Part shown: one piece after another, positions 20,274 through 31,804 of the stretch | Position numbering within the stretch: the stretch's first letter is position 1 | Layout: each line of letters starts with the position of its first letter | Notes under the pieces: model-generated | Database searches by the model: none | What the model saw: only the letters and a program-made list of their open reading frames with translations | Told to the model about the DNA's origin: nothing | NCBI GenBank assembly: GCA_946902985.2 | Contig: OX336399.1 | Coordinates: 156,364,411 to 156,428,410, forward strand | Source of the DNA: Meconema thalassinum | Lineage: Eukaryota; Arthropoda; Insecta; Orthoptera; Tettigoniidae | DNA: 64,000 nt | Direction: 5' to 3' | Program-made: the position numbers and the translations under genes

Positions 20274-20890
20274 CAGCAATTTTTTTAGGTTTATGCTGTG
20301 GGGTTACGCATAAGAACACCAAGATCGGCTCATCAGCGGGCTCTTTGTGTTCGTGCCCGGACCCCCACAGGAGTAGCGATCTGCGCGCTACCTCCCTTCT
20401 TATGAAGCGCACATTCGCTTCTTTACTGCGATAGCTAACAAACCCGGCCGAAGTCATCGGTTTCTTAAGAGCGTTAAAATCCTTCAGTATGCTTTCCGTC
20501 GGAGGGGAAGTAAATCCGGCGGTCCCATGTCATAGATTTATGGCATGTAAGAGATCCTTCCACTAACTAAACTTTTGAGAAGCTAAATTTCTAGATTAGA
20601 TTTCGTTGTAATGCTCTATAAAAGTTGCAACGTTCTCCACTAGGTGTCAGTGATATCTGGTTGCGAAATTCGGAACTACTTGAAATTGAACGGAACTAGT
20701 AGCTCACCCTATGGGTGTCCGTTTGAAGCAGCTACAGCCTCTGGTGAGCCGAACATGTCCTCGAACACTCCCGGCACAAAAGCCATACGATTGATACAAT
20801 AAAACCTCCCTATAAAGGCTTCCAAAAGGATGGTATATTGGCTTTCACAGCCAAGGAATTAAAGCTCTGCAATTTTTAAGGGTTTATAGC
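20274..20890 (+). repeat. R251 copy containing a SINE-A
   Basis: 20274-20446 and 20804-20890 are contiguous parts of one R251 unit (CCAGCAATTTTTTTAGG ... GGTATATTGGCTTTCACAG), separated by the SINE-A at 20447-20803. Confidence 0.65.
20447..20803 (+). mobile_element. SINE-A (short-tail form), 5'-truncated
   Basis: Begins CAAACCCGGCCGAAGTC just after the B box and ends CCCGGCACAAAAGCC plus ATACGATTGATAC. It is inserted in R251. Confidence 0.75.
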
Positions 20891-21064
20891 ATTATTAATG
20901 TTTCGATAATTGTTTATAACATTTAATACCATATACATCATTTGTAAGTTCAGTAACATTTTAAAATCCATGTTGCGAATTATTAATCTCACCGAGAAGG
21001 ATTATTGTATTATGCTATTAGGGAATCACTGTGACTAATAATCCCATGTATCAGGTGATGGTTA

Positions 21065-21112
21065 GGGGCAGATGACCTCTTAGTTCCGCCCCGTAAAACA
21101 ACAATAACTAAC
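21065..21112 (+). mobile_element. 48-bp retroinsertion with 16-bp target duplication
   Basis: A perfect duplication TATCAGGTGATGGTTA (21049-21064 and 21113-21128) flanks only 48 bp: a hairpin GGGGCAGATGACC...GCCCC followed by GTAAAACAACAATAAC. This is the extreme 3' end of a LINE or SINE, an extremely 5'-truncated copy. Confidence 0.8.
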
Positions 21113-21136
21113 TATCAGGTGATGGTTACAATAACA

Positions 21137-22315
21137 GGTAGTTCCATGACGAACTTAATAGCCTACTTTTCTTAAACGTTAAGAGTCATGGCAATGAATT
21201 ATCTAAATATCAGAAATAATATGTTACAGCGCGCCTAAAATCATGTTGGCAACAATGTCTTGTATGTGTTGCTTAGAATTAATCTGACATATTATGATCC
21301 ATTACTGTCCCAATTTTGGACGAAATCCATTTGAGAAGCTACAAATATTAAAAAATTGGACCTATCAGCAGGCATAGTGTTGGCAGCAATGAAATGCAAC
21401 AGTTATTTCAAATTAATCTAGAATATCAGGTAATTTACGTTTGCAAAATTTACAGCTGTTGGCTTGCATACTTTCCGATATATTTGAATTAGGATAAAAA
21501 ATAAAGAGAGCACTTTTTAACAGTTGGCAGCCCTGATGCCTCTTAAGAATACATATAGTCATATCTGTCTTGGTAGACAAAGCACATCCGAAATTTGGTT
21601 GAAATCGATGTTAGTATAGAAGTTACATGCATTTAAAATTGAACCTATCAGCAGGCTTAGAATCACGTTGGCAGCATCGACGTATATCAGTTGCCCCAAA
21701 TTATTCTAAAATGTCAGGTATTATACGTGTCAAGTGTTTAGAGCTCTTGGCTTGCATACTTTCTGATATATTGGTATTAGAATTTTAAAAAAGAGTGAGC
21801 ATTTATTAACAGTTGGCAGCCCTGATGGCTCTCAAGAATATGCATAGTCAAATCTGTTACGGGACACAATGCACATACGAAATGTGGTTGAAATCCAATT
21901 GATAGTTTAGAAGTTACATTAATTTAAATATTGGTCTCATTAGCAAGCTTAGAATCTTGTTGGCAACACTGTCATATATAGGCTCCAGAAAATCAATCTA
22001 GACTGTTATTATCTCTCTGTGTGCCAATTTTGAAACAGTTCGCATGCATAACATCTGAGATATCCAACATAGAGCTCAAATTTCAATTGTGATTTTTCAG
22101 CAGTTGGCAGCACTGGTATCATTTTCAAATTAGTCTGTGAGATATTCAGGTATAGATTTTCCCTCGTACCCAATTCGTGTTTGATGGCTGCGTTGATAGT
22201 GATAGGAGTTGTTAGTGGGGGGTCACAAGGAGAGACAGACAGACACACATTTGCCTGGATCGATCTTATAAGTCCACTTTTCCCTCTTTTTTTTTTAATG
22301 TGAAAAGTAGGCTAA
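21137..22315 (-). mobile_element. HINE-like family 2, copy 1
   Basis: Left hairpin TAGTTCCATGACGAACT, then GCCTACTTTTC; right end GGATCGATCTTATAAGTCC...GTGAAAAGTAGGCTAA. Interior modules of about 280 bp contain GTTGGCAGCCCTGATG and GTTGGCAGCA. A short GACAGACAGACACAC tract replaces the long microsatellite. Confidence 0.5.
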
Positions 22316-23997
22316 GAATACTCTCGCTCCAATCTCGTGCTATCCGAGATTTGGAACAGAGGATATTCCCTTAATTGAAACACTCAACACATTTTCTCCG
22401 TACACCTCGCCAATCTTGCGTTGAATGAGGACAGGTTTAATGTTCTTCGCATTCAGAAAACAAATGACAGAACTAACCTCACTCGTGGCGATATTCTAAG
22501 CAAGCACTATAAAGCAAAAACAACAGACAGCGATCTCAAAGTAGAATCACCATCTTCACCTCGACTCAGAACATGCGTCGAACTGCGATTACAGCGATGC
22601 TGGGGCAACGTATAAAAACGTAACTTACTTTCTGAACGTGCCTAGTAATTTATAGCTGATGCATAACTTTTATTGATGTGTGCACTTCACTTTGGCAACA
22701 ACAACAACAACAACAACAAAAGAGCCTTAGAGTAGTCGTCTATTATGTGTAACATCTGACATGTTATCCTACTGTGAAATTGAGATGAAATATATGTGAA
22801 GTCAATTTATTTATTTCGGCTATACTCCACCAGTTTTTAATTTTTTCTATTAGTTTTGGGTCCTGTGGTTAAATCAAGAGGGGGATAGAAAAACGGGGGG
22901 CATCACCCCGACTCCTAGGACACCTCATACAAGTCCCTAGCATTATTGGTTCGCGAGATATTAAAAATCCGATGACCTATTAGTTTTGCCGGGAGCGAAA
23001 ATTCCTTGTTAACAGTGAACTCTGTTGGTCAATGAAATAACTAATTGTAAAACTCCAGTGCCATATCCTGACTGGTGCGCATGCGTGAGGTACGTCGTGG
23101 TACCAATGATTTATTGTAGGAATATCATTAATGGGGCCTCCAAACCTTGAAGTAAACCGTATGCGATATACATTCCACAGCAAAAGCAAGAAGATATAAA
23201 AATCATAATTGTTTTCAGCAAATACGATATAATGAATATTTTCACACCAAAGAACGACAACTTGAAGATGATTTATAGTAGGAATATCTGTAATGGGGCC
23301 ACCAAACCTTGAAGTAAACCGTATGCAATGTTTCCTCTTACACATTTCCGTCCCATTTTCGTCCCTTTTCCAAAATCACTCCCACAAAAAGTATCCAGCA
23401 ACCAAGTGGAATGATGTTACACATCAAAAACCAAGAGAAATTAGAACATTCCATATAAATTCGCCGCCTGTTCTGCCAATAAGAGTTGGATAAGGAAATG
23501 CATATTCACACTCTAAGAAGACTGTCTTGAAAACGTATATATTTCCATTTCCCTAATTAGCTAAATGCTTAAACTTAAAATTACCCAACTCCAGTAGAGT
23601 ACTGAATTATATTCCTAGAGAGTGAGAAACAAATTTCATTTCCAGTCTCAGAAGTTAATTAGATAACCTCTTCATACATGGAGGCTTGAAGTTATAAAGA
23701 AATGTCTGCTGACTAAAAGAGGTCTCCTTACACTTTGACTGAAACGAGAAGAGAAATTGGATACTGTGAGAGTGAAACCCGATTTTAACCTTCACTCACG
23801 TTCTCAGAAAGTGGTTATCATGGCACGGAATATAATTACAGCATATCAGAATTCTCTTCTCTAAATTCTGTTTTTAATTTCATAATTATAAATTTATTTA
23901 TTTTTAAGCCGGTTTTGTTTATCGCCTTAATGAATTTTTCAATCAGAACTCTGGGCCTTAAAGACAGCACAATAGTTGTGTACAGACAACAAGATCA
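22316..23997. other. Mostly unassigned, with a (CAA)n and a 59-bp direct repeat
   Basis: (CAA)n lies at 22696-22720. A 59-bp segment at 23106-23164 recurs at 23268-23326 with few mismatches (GGCCTCCAAACCTTGAAG-like). The frame across both repeats on minus (22980-23345) has no domain I recognise. The rest shows no family. Confidence 0.45.
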
Positions 23998-25436
23998 AGA
24001 AGTTCCGTGACGAACTAAAGAGTCTACTTTTCTTAAAATTTAATGCCGATCTATATAGACCTATCTAGAAAAATTGCGAAATTAAGTTGGTAATATTGAA
24101 ATTTTTAATTAGTTCGAAATATACATGTAGCCTAATAGAGCACAACAGTTGGCAGTCCTGGTGACTGAATATATTGTTTGTTCCATCTCTTAAGGTACAG
24201 AATACAATATTTGGTTGAAGTCCAATGGATAGCACGACGTAACATACAGTTAGACACTGGATGTATCAGCGCGCGTAAAATCATGTTGGCAACAATGTCA
24301 TGCATGCGTTGGTCAGAAATAATCTGAAATATTATGATCTCTTGTTGTGCCAATTTTGGATGAAATCCATTTGTTAGTATAGAAGTTACATGCATTTGAA
24401 AATTGGACCTATAACCAGGCTTAGAGTCATGTTGGCAGCACGGATGTATATTAGTTTTTCCTAATTAATCTATAATGTTAGGTATTATACGTGTGCATAG
24501 TTTAAAGCTGTTGGCTTGCATACTTTCTGATATATTGGTATTTGGATAAAAGAATAGAGACAGTATTTATTAACATTTGGCAGCCCAGGTGGCTCTTAAG
24601 AATACGCTCTCTCATATCTGTTTATATACACATATTACATACATACGTTTGTTGAAATCCAATTGATAGTATAGAAGTTATATGCATGTAAAAATTGGAC
24701 CTATCAGCAGGGAAGCCTCCGTGGCTTAGGCGGCAGCACACCGGCCTCTCACCGCTGGGTCCGTGGTTCAAATCCCGGTCACTCCATGTGAGATCTGTGC
24801 TGGACAAAACGGAGGCAGACAGGTTTTTCTCCGGGTACTCCGGTTTTCCCTGTCAAAATTTCATTCCAGCAACACTCTCCACTATCATTTCATTTCATCT
24901 GTCATTCGTTTAATCATTGCCCCAGAGGAGTGCGTCAGGCCTCGGCAGCCGGCACAGTCCATATCCTCGCCACTAGATGGGGGCTTCATTCATTCCATTC
25001 CTGACCCGGTCGGAGACTGGAAGCAGGCTGTGGATTTTCATTTCACCTATCAGCAGGCTTAGATTCATTTTGGCAACACTGTCATATATGACCTCCTGGA
25101 AATTAAACTGAAATATTATTATCTATACATGTGCCAATTTTGAAATAGCTCCCATGCATACCTTCCAAGATATCCAACATGGAGCTCAAATTTCAATTTC
25201 GATTTTTCAGCAGTTGGTAGCACTGACATAATTTTCAAATATGGGCTTCAGATATTTAGGTATAGATATTTACTCATACCATATTTTGTTTAGATAGCTG
25301 CAGCCATTTAGGAGTTGATAGGGGGGGGGGGGGACACACACAGACAGACAGAAGGACAGGCAGACAGAAATTTGCCCGGATCGATCTCATAAATCTACTT
25401 TTTCCTCATTTTTGCAATGTGTGAAAAGTAGGCTAA
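23998..25436 (-). mobile_element. HINE-like family 2, copy 2, with nested SINE-C
   Basis: Hairpin AGTTCCGTGACGAACT at 24001-24016 and right end GTGAAAAGTAGGCTAA. A G-run plus GACAGACAGA tract lies at 25320-25370. SINE-C at 24712-25044 interrupts a module and duplicates its target. Confidence 0.5.
24712..25044 (+). mobile_element. SINE-C, full length, uninterrupted
   Basis: tRNA-like head with TGGCTTAGGCGG and GGTTCAAATCC; flanked by a 13-bp duplication ACCTATCAGCAGG (24699-24711 and 25045-25057). It defines the empty site for the SINE-D nested at 4924. Confidence 0.9.
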
Positions 25437-25462
25437 AAATGCAAAATTATACAGTGATTCTC

Positions 25463-26045
25463 AAGAATCATCATCATATTCTAAAGGTTGAGGCCTTGTC
25501 GATGCAACCACGCTCTTCTGTCGTTGGCGGTTCGTTTTAGTTCCATGTAATTGTCACATCCCATTCTATTCTTGATGTCTCAAAATACAGTACTTCGTCC
25601 TAGGACGTCCTCTTCCCTTCTTTCCCAGCATTTTCTCTTCAAGAATGTTAACATGAAAGTGTTGTGTCGTATGACATGTCCAATAAATTTTATTTTTCAC
25701 TTCCGCATTTCCTTCATTAATCTTCTCTCTTCTTTGACTTCCCTTAGGACTTCCAGGTTGGAATTTCTCTCCATCCAGCTCGTTCTTGTCATTTTCCACC
25801 ATATCCACATTTCATCAGCTTCAATTCGATTCATTTCCAATTTACGCCGAGTCCAACATTCACTTCCATAGAGCAGTGTACTCCATACAAATGATTTTGC
25901 TAAGGATTTTCTTACCTCTATATTCATATGTTTGCTGGATAATATGTTTTTCTTAGTCATAAATGCCTGTTTTGCCAATGCAATCCTTCTCTTCACTTCA
26001 CCGAGATAACAAAATTGTTTCATTTGTTCAATTCACAAGTCTTCA
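25463..26045 (-). pseudogene. LINE reverse transcriptase C-terminal fragment
   Basis: Minus frame 26023-25697 encodes AKQAFMTKKNILSSKHMNIE, then SFVWSTLLYGSECWT and EADEMWIWWKMTRTSWMERN. A frame change near 25800 leads to LGKKGRGRPRTKYCI (25808-25566). The 3' end is ATCGACAAGGCCTCAACC plus ATGATGATGA. This is the thumb and C-terminal region of an insect LINE; the same family recurs at 52048. Confidence 0.75.
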
Positions 26046-26119
26046 ATTTTTATGTTGGTTTTAATTTCTTCACAAGAAGCAGTCAGCTCAATAAACGACA
26101 TAAGATCAATAACACAGCA

Positions 26120-26240
26120 TGGTTTCTATGCCTGTCTCTCCTGGGTTCGTGACACTCAGGAACAATTTGGAATGAAAAATCAGAGGAACTAGCTAAAGAG
26201 GCTGCACAATCAGCAATGGAAGTTTCATATGACAGAACTC
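26120..26240 (+). pseudogene. LINE-type RNase H fragment
   Basis: A frame with one stop reads HSGTIWNEKSEELAKEAAQS, like the conserved end of LINE RNase H domains (GHxGIxGNExADxLAKxA). Only about 30 residues survive. Confidence 0.55.
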
Positions 26241-26269
26241 CATAATGTCACCCGAAAAGAAAGGTAATA

Positions 26270-27376
26270 AGTAGTTCCGTGAAGAACTAAAGCCTATTTT
26301 CATATATCCTACTTAAGTTAATTGCCACTATCAACATACAAAATTTCAATTTGATTGCTGTAATAGATTCGTAGATATTGAGAACCGACTAAATATTGCA
26401 GACGGTCGCCATGTTGGATTGTTATATGCATATGCTACAGGGGCATGTATCATTAAAGGAACATTATTGCGTAGTTTCATTATTGAAACTTTAACTTCGA
26501 TCGCATGATTAGCCTTCGACACAAGAAATAAAAATTTCATTTTAAAATTCGCACAGCTGCCAGCTTGAGGTTATGTAAACAATTGAACTAAATTAGATAC
26601 CCGTGCATTACAATGAGTATAAAAATTTGCTGTACCAAGTTTCATTGTGTTTGGATCATTAAATTGCGAGAAAGGTCTATTTAAAACTTTTAACTTCGCT
26701 TGGCCGCCATGTTCGATTTGTAGTTAACCGGTTTTTGAAAGTCTCATAGATTAATTTCCAGTAGTGTCCTTTATCTCCGTACAAAATTTCAGAGTGATAC
26801 CAGTAATAGTTTCAAAGATATAGAATGCCGGTAAAATATTTCGCACAGCCGCCATCTTGAGGTTATGCAATCAATTGAACGAAGTTATGTGTCGGTGCAT
26901 TACAATGTATATAAGCATATACTGTACCAAGTTTCATTGCGTTTGGTTGGTTAAATCGCGAGAAACGTCTATTTAAAATTTTCATCTTCGCTTGACCGCC
27001 ATGTTCGTTCTGTAGTCAACAGGTTTCTGAAAGTCTCATAGTTGAACTTCTAGTAGTGCCCTTTATCACCATATGAAATTTCAATGTGATATCAGTAATA
27101 GAATTGGAGATATAGAATGCCAGTGAAATATTTCGCACAGCCGCCAGGTTCGGTTTGGTGAGACGTAATAAAATATGAAGGGGACGGTCGAGGTCGGCTC
27201 AAATAGTACTATGGCCTTACCGACTTTCATTGAAATCGCTCCAGCTGTTTATAAGTTATTTGGGACACAGACACACACACACACACACATGAATCACACA
27301 CGCACACACAGACTGACACACGGACAAAAGGTGATTTCATAAGCCTTTTTTTTTCCATAAAATGAAAATAGGCTAA
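26270..27376 (-). mobile_element. HINE-like family 1, copy 3
   Basis: Hairpin TAGTTCCGTGAAGAACTA at 26272-26289; right end AAAATGAAAATAGGCTAA. CA microsatellite at 27262-27320. Modules contain CGCCATGTTGG, GCCGCCATCTTG and GCCGCCATGTTC. Confidence 0.5.
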
Positions 27377-27840
27377 AAACTGCATACGATAACTCACCAA
27401 TGCAATAGCATTTTGTCCTCAACTTCAAAAGGATCTGTTACGAGAGAAATGTTTTTATTTTTCCTGAGATTCATCATCGACTTCAAAGTAAAATACTAGT
27501 TCCAAACGATGTTCTTGCTCACTTTCTATCTAGACTTGGGAAATTCAAGTCGTACTTCAGTGGCAGATGGTCTCGTAATTTCGCCCCTTAACCCTTTATA
27601 GGCTAGTGGTCTGTATATTAACCACCTACTCTAAGGAAAATGTATATAGTCAAAAATGCTGTTGGTTGAATCTTTCAGCGATATTTTTCTGTGGAAGTTT
27701 TAATATATCGGAGAAACAAATAATTCAGTATATCTTGAACTCCTTGTCATAGGGTGATAGAAAAAAAATATTATTTTTAAATAAAGACAGTGTTTTTTTT
27801 TAAATAAAATATGATTGTAAAAATCAGAATTAATATAAAT
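27377..27840. other. Unassigned, AT-rich
   Basis: 27592-27632 matches 14370-14412 in reverse. The rest is not recognised and leads into the LINE tail. Confidence 0.35.
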
Positions 27841-27990
27841 ATGGTTGTAAAATTTAACATAAAAGCATTTCAAGAGAAAACAATAATGAGGAGGCCCAAA
27901 CGGATAATTTCCGATGAGGAGAGAAAGAAAAGAAGCGAACGCATGAAGAGGATCTGGGAGGAGGAAAGGAGAAAAGCCAAAATGTCTTAA
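27841..27990 (+). pseudogene. LINE ORF2 extreme C-terminus with 3' UTR
   Basis: In one frame: VVKFNIKAFQEK, then RRPKRIISDEERKKRSERMK and RIWEEERRKAKMS before the stop. The charged tail with a (W/S)xEERKxxxSERMKxxW pattern is the C-terminus of a LINE class whose upstream part appears at 49690-51376. A 3' UTR (TCGTGGTCCATAGTTGGCC) and poly-A (28022-28036) follow, just left of the Gypsy insertion. Confidence 0.6.
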
Positions 27991-28060
27991 GTTCTTCGTG
28001 GTCCATAGTTGGCCAAATTCGACAAAAAAAAAAAAAGAAGAAAAAAGCTTTAAAATTATA

Positions 28061-28064
28061 ATAA
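28061..28064. repeat. Target-site duplication ATAA, left of the Gypsy element
   Basis: ATAA here is repeated at 34805-34808 directly outside the other LTR, as Ty3/Gypsy integration produces. Confidence 0.85.
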
Positions 28065-28752
28065 TGTAGCGTTCCACCCCCCTAGTGGCACTTTTTGTTA
28101 ATTGGATTACGGTGGGTAGGAAGCACAACACCAATTACTGCTTTAAAGGAATAATTAACTTTATTGTGGCCAGAAATATACACTACTCAACAGCAAATAG
28201 CAATTATTACCTTGCTCCAGTTTCCTCAAGTCGAGAATACTTCCCCTTTCACTTGTCAACAGACCACAGTTAATCCCTCGTAATGAGGTGGCCCCGTACG
28301 CTGGATGGGAATAGCTGCACTAGGTCTGTCATTCACTGTTTCACAATGTAGCACAATCACTTCTGTCGCACTGGAAATAAACACACTCGCTCAAGACACA
28401 GTTCCTCTGTAGGAGTCTCACTTCCCCGCTCCACTAGGGGTTTCGCAAGTCACCACACTTCTGTCGCTCACGATAATCGCTCACATTAGCTCGTAAAACA
28501 CAAGAACCCCTGTTTGACAGGTCGCACCTATATAGCAGGCCGGTGACTCAATAAATGCTTCTAGATCCATCCAGGGTTCACGGCTTCTCGAGGTTTCCAT
28601 CGCTGGTCCAGTCACGAATATTCTGGACTATCCCTTTGTCCTAGTAGCCCTGTTGCATAAGGCGCGCGCAATACAGGAGGCAGGCCACAGCCCAGCCCTG
28701 GGGCAGTTGTGACTCATGCGGCGAGCGATGACACAAACTCACAGCCGTAACA
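28065..28752 (-). repeat. 3' LTR (688 bp)
   Basis: Terminal TGTTACGG...CGCTACA (minus sense), so TG...CA ends. A TATA box lies at 28529-28534 and AATAAA at 28160-28165 on minus. It differs from the 5' LTR at about seven positions. Confidence 0.95.
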
Positions 28753-28765
28753 CCACCCCCTTCCT
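28753..28765 (-). promoter_or_regulatory. Polypurine tract
   Basis: Minus strand AGGAAGGGGGTGG directly abuts the 3' LTR; it would prime plus-strand DNA synthesis. Confidence 0.85.
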
Positions 28766-28789
28766 AAAAAGGCTGATCGTCCCGATCAA

Positions 28790-29827
28790 TCATTGGTCCG
28801 TCTGTGTCCCTCCGTAAGCTGCCAGGCGATCTCGGTGCACGATCTTCATCTTCGCCCTCGGGCTCCGCTGGATCCTGTAGACGACATCGTTGATCCGTTT
28901 CACGACTCGGTACGGGCCCTCCCAGGACTTCTGCAGTTTGGGTGACAGGCCTTTCTTCCGTAATGGGTTGAACAGCCAGACCAGGTCGTCCTCGTGGAAT
29001 CCTCCGGCATCCGTCTGCTGGTCGTATCGGGTCTTCATTCGGTCGGTCTCGATCCGCAGTTTCCTCCTCGCGAACGCGTGCACGTCCTCCAGTTGGTCGA
29101 CCAGTTCTTGACAATACTGGCTTACCGGGATCGGATCATTCCCAGGTCGGCCGAAGGCAAGATCGACAGGTAGACGGAGCTCCCTCCCAAACATGGCCCG
29201 GGCTGGTGTGCACCCGGTGGCTTCATGCACGGCGGCGCGGTAGGCCAGGAGAAATAGTGGAAGATGCCTGTCCCAATCCCTCTGGTGCTCGCTGACAACT
29301 ATTCGGAGATGGTTCTCGATGGTGCGATTGAATCGCTCTACCATCCCGTCGGACTGAGGGTGTAGCGGCGTTGTCCTTGTCTTCCGGATTCCCAGCAGCT
29401 GGCATAGGTTCTGGAACACCTGCGACTCGAAGTTCCTCCCTTGGTCGGAGTGCAGCTCCAGGGGTACTCCATACCGGCTGACGAATTCCTTCACCAGGGT
29501 CTCTGCGATCGTCGCGGCTTCTTGGTTAGGGAGCGCATACGCCTCCGGGCATTTGGTAAAGTAGTCGCTGACGACTAATATGTAGCGGTTCCCTGCCTCG
29601 CTTAACAGAAATGGCCCAGCAACATCGATGGCCACTCTCTCCATGGGGCCGCCCACGTTGTAGGTCTTCAGTGGACCCCGTCGTCTTCGTCCTGGGCCCT
29701 TGCTGGCTGCGCAATCGTGGCACCTCGCGCAGTGGTTCTCCACGTCTGTTCGGCATCCGATCCAGTAGAACCGCTCTCTCAGCTTCTCCAGGGTCTTCTT
29801 TATCCCTAGGTGTCCACCAGATGATCC
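28790..29827 (-). pseudogene. Gypsy integrase
   Basis: The integrase begins in the RT frame but a TGA (29828-29830) falls within the HHCC zinc finger, between its two His residues (VH, then GGHLG). The finger continues through FYWIGC and CARCHDC. From the first downstream Met (29743), Asp40, Asp100 and Glu136 form a D,D-35-E triad (AIDVAG, HSDQGRNF, GMVERFNR). The C-terminal GPY motif sits at 276-278 in a KSWEGPYRVVKR segment. The protein would integrate the cDNA in the nucleus. The catalytic core is intact; only the zinc-finger junction is broken by the stop. Confidence 0.85.
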
Positions 29828-31804
29828 TCAATGAACTTCCTTCAGGACTTCCTCCGTCATAGCCTTTGAAACGACGACTTGTTTCCGATATGTCTTCCCG
29901 TCGGTGCTCTCCCAGGCGCGGCAGATGAAACCATCCCTTATAATCAGCGAGTCCCACTGCGCCCAGTAGGACTTAAACTTTGGGCTGCAGTCACTCACAA
30001 TGTTCCACCCGGGTCTGGGGACACAGGCCCTCTTCCATTCGGCTATCAGTTCTGCTTGTGCCCGCGTGAAAGATTCGCAGCTCCAGCTCCCCTGAAGTTC
30101 CTCGGTAGTCCTTCGGCACTGTATCCCGGTGTTCTCCTCTCTTCTGTTACAGAACGTGCAGTCTTCGGGGCACGGTCTTCGTGACAGGGCGTCGGCGTTA
30201 GAATGCAGTTGGCCTTTCCTGTGCTGGATCTCAAAGTTGTACTGTTGAAGCCTCTCTAACCACCGCGCGAGTTGACCCTCGAGCTGCTTGAAGTTCAGGA
30301 GCCACCGCAGGGATGCATGGTCGGTCCTGATGAGAAATTCTTGCCCGTACAGGTACTTGTGGAAGTGTTCAATGGTCTTCACGATGGCGAGCAGCTCCTT
30401 CCTGGTGACGCAGTAGTTCCTTTCTGGCTTTGACAAGGCCTTGCTGAAGTAGGCCACTACTCTCTCCTCGCCGTCCACTACTTGCGACAGGATTCCCCCT
30501 ATGCCAAAGTCGCTGGCATCGGAATCGACGATGAACCTTGTTCCAGGTCTGGGGTAGGCCAGAATAGGTGCGGTGCACAGAGCCTGCTTGAGTTGTTCGA
30601 AGGCACTGTGGCATTCTGCTGTCCACGTGAAGAGTTGGTCCTTCTCAGTCAGTCGATGTAAAGGTTTGGCGATGTCGGCGAATCCTCTCACGAAGCGACG
30701 GTAATAAGTGCAGAGTCCCAGGAAGCTTCGTAGTTGGGACTTGTCCTTCGGAACTGGCCACTCCCTCACAGCTGCGGTCTTCTCTGGGTCGGTGCGCACC
30801 CCTTCCTCGGAGACGATATGCCCAAGGTACTGGACCCGCTTCTGGAAGAGCTGACACTTCTTGGGGCTCAACTTCAGCTGGGCAGCCCGTAGCTTCAACA
30901 AGATCTCCCTCAGGTTGCTGTAGTGCTTCTCGAAGCTCCTCCCCAGAACGATGACGTCGTCTAGGTATACCAGGCAGGTCTTCCAGTGTAGTCCCCTCAG
31001 AATGGACTCCATTAGCCTTTCGAAGGTCGCAGGGGCGTTGCACAGACCGAATGGCATGACGGTGAACTGCCAGAGCCCGCTGTCCACAGAGAACGCCGTT
31101 TTCTCGCGGTCCTTAGGGTGGACCTCCACCTGCCAGTAGCCACTCTTCAAATCCAAGGTGGAGAACCATCTTGACCCTGATATGGTGTCCAGCGTGTCGT
31201 CGATCCGGGGTAGAGGGTAGCTGTCCTTCTTCGTGACGTCGTTCGCCCGCCTGTAGTCCATGCAGAACCTGGTGGAACCGTCCTTCTTCTTCACAAGCAC
31301 GACCGGAGAACTCCAAGGACTACGTGATGGCTCGATCACCCCTTGCTCCTTCATCTCTTCTACTATCCGGTCGACTTCGGCTTGCTTGGCGAGCGGGACA
31401 CGTCGGAATGGGGCCCTAATCGGTGCGCTGTCCCCAACGTCAATTCTGTGCTGGACCAAGCTTGTCCTGCCGAAGTCTTTGCTCCCCACGGAGAAGACAT
31501 CCTGGAATTCGCGTAGCAGGTCCTGAAGTTGGCGTGATTGTTCCTCGTCTAAATGGTCCTGGGATCCTTGGTACAGCTTCTGTAGTTCTTCTGGCAGGGC
31601 GCGTCTTCTTCGGTTGTCCGTCTGCAGGTGTCCTTCCGTCGTTTCTGTGATGCGGGCAATCCAGGTAACGGGCTCGCAGACTCCTAGGTTGGTGTTCCGG
31701 TGAAACGTAATATCGTAGTCGTTCAGGTTGGACAGGTGGACGTATGGCCGAGGCGTCGTGTTGATGAGGGTCTTGGCAACTAGCAATCCTTTTGTCTGGA
31801 TGTC
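29828..31804 (-). CDS. Gypsy reverse transcriptase and RNase H
   Basis: In the same frame as the protease, separated by one TAG (31805-31807). Counting from 31786 (a TTG, not a true start): RT palm motifs include LDLKSGYWQ (Asp212) and YLDD at 274-277, with KKDGSTRFCMDYR and MPFGLCNAPATF around them. RNase H follows with DSDASDFGIGG (about 421-431), Glu464, Asp489 and the ADALSR end (531-536). It makes double-stranded cDNA in cytoplasmic particles. It has no AUG of its own near the start, so expression needs read-through or cleavage of a polyprotein. Over 650 codons it is otherwise uninterrupted. Stop TGA at 29828. Confidence 0.92.
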   Translation of the reverse strand, partial: DIQTKGLLVAKTLINTTPRPYVHLSNLNDYDITFHRNTNLGVCEPVTWIARITETTEGHLQTDNRRRRALPEELQKLYQGSQDHLDEEQSRQLQDLLREFQDVFSVGSKDFGRTSLVQHRIDVGDSAPIRAPFRRVPLAKQAEVDRIVEEMKEQGVIEPSRSPWSSPVVLVKKKDGSTRFCMDYRRANDVTKKDSYPLPRIDDTLDTISGSRWFSTLDLKSGYWQVEVHPKDREKTAFSVDSGLWQFTVMPFGLCNAPATFERLMESILRGLHWKTCLVYLDDVIVLGRSFEKHYSNLREILLKLRAAQLKLSPKKCQLFQKRVQYLGHIVSEEGVRTDPEKTAAVREWPVPKDKSQLRSFLGLCTYYRRFVRGFADIAKPLHRLTEKDQLFTWTAECHSAFEQLKQALCTAPILAYPRPGTRFIVDSDASDFGIGGILSQVVDGEERVVAYFSKALSKPERNYCVTRKELLAIVKTIEHFHKYLYGQEFLIRTDHASLRWLLNFKQLEGQLARWLERLQQYNFEIQHRKGQLHSNADALSRRPCPEDCTFCNRREENTGIQCRRTTEELQGSWSCESFTRAQAELIAEWKRACVPRPGWNIVSDCSPKFKSYWAQWDSLIIRDGFICRAWESTDGKTYRKQVVVSKAMTEEVLKEVH

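Noticed and set aside
27700..28134. 144-codon minus ORF
   Set aside because: Runs through poly-A, AT-rich DNA and the LTR edge; no domain.
28764..29114. Arg/Glu-rich minus ORF
   Set aside because: Alternative frame of the integrase.
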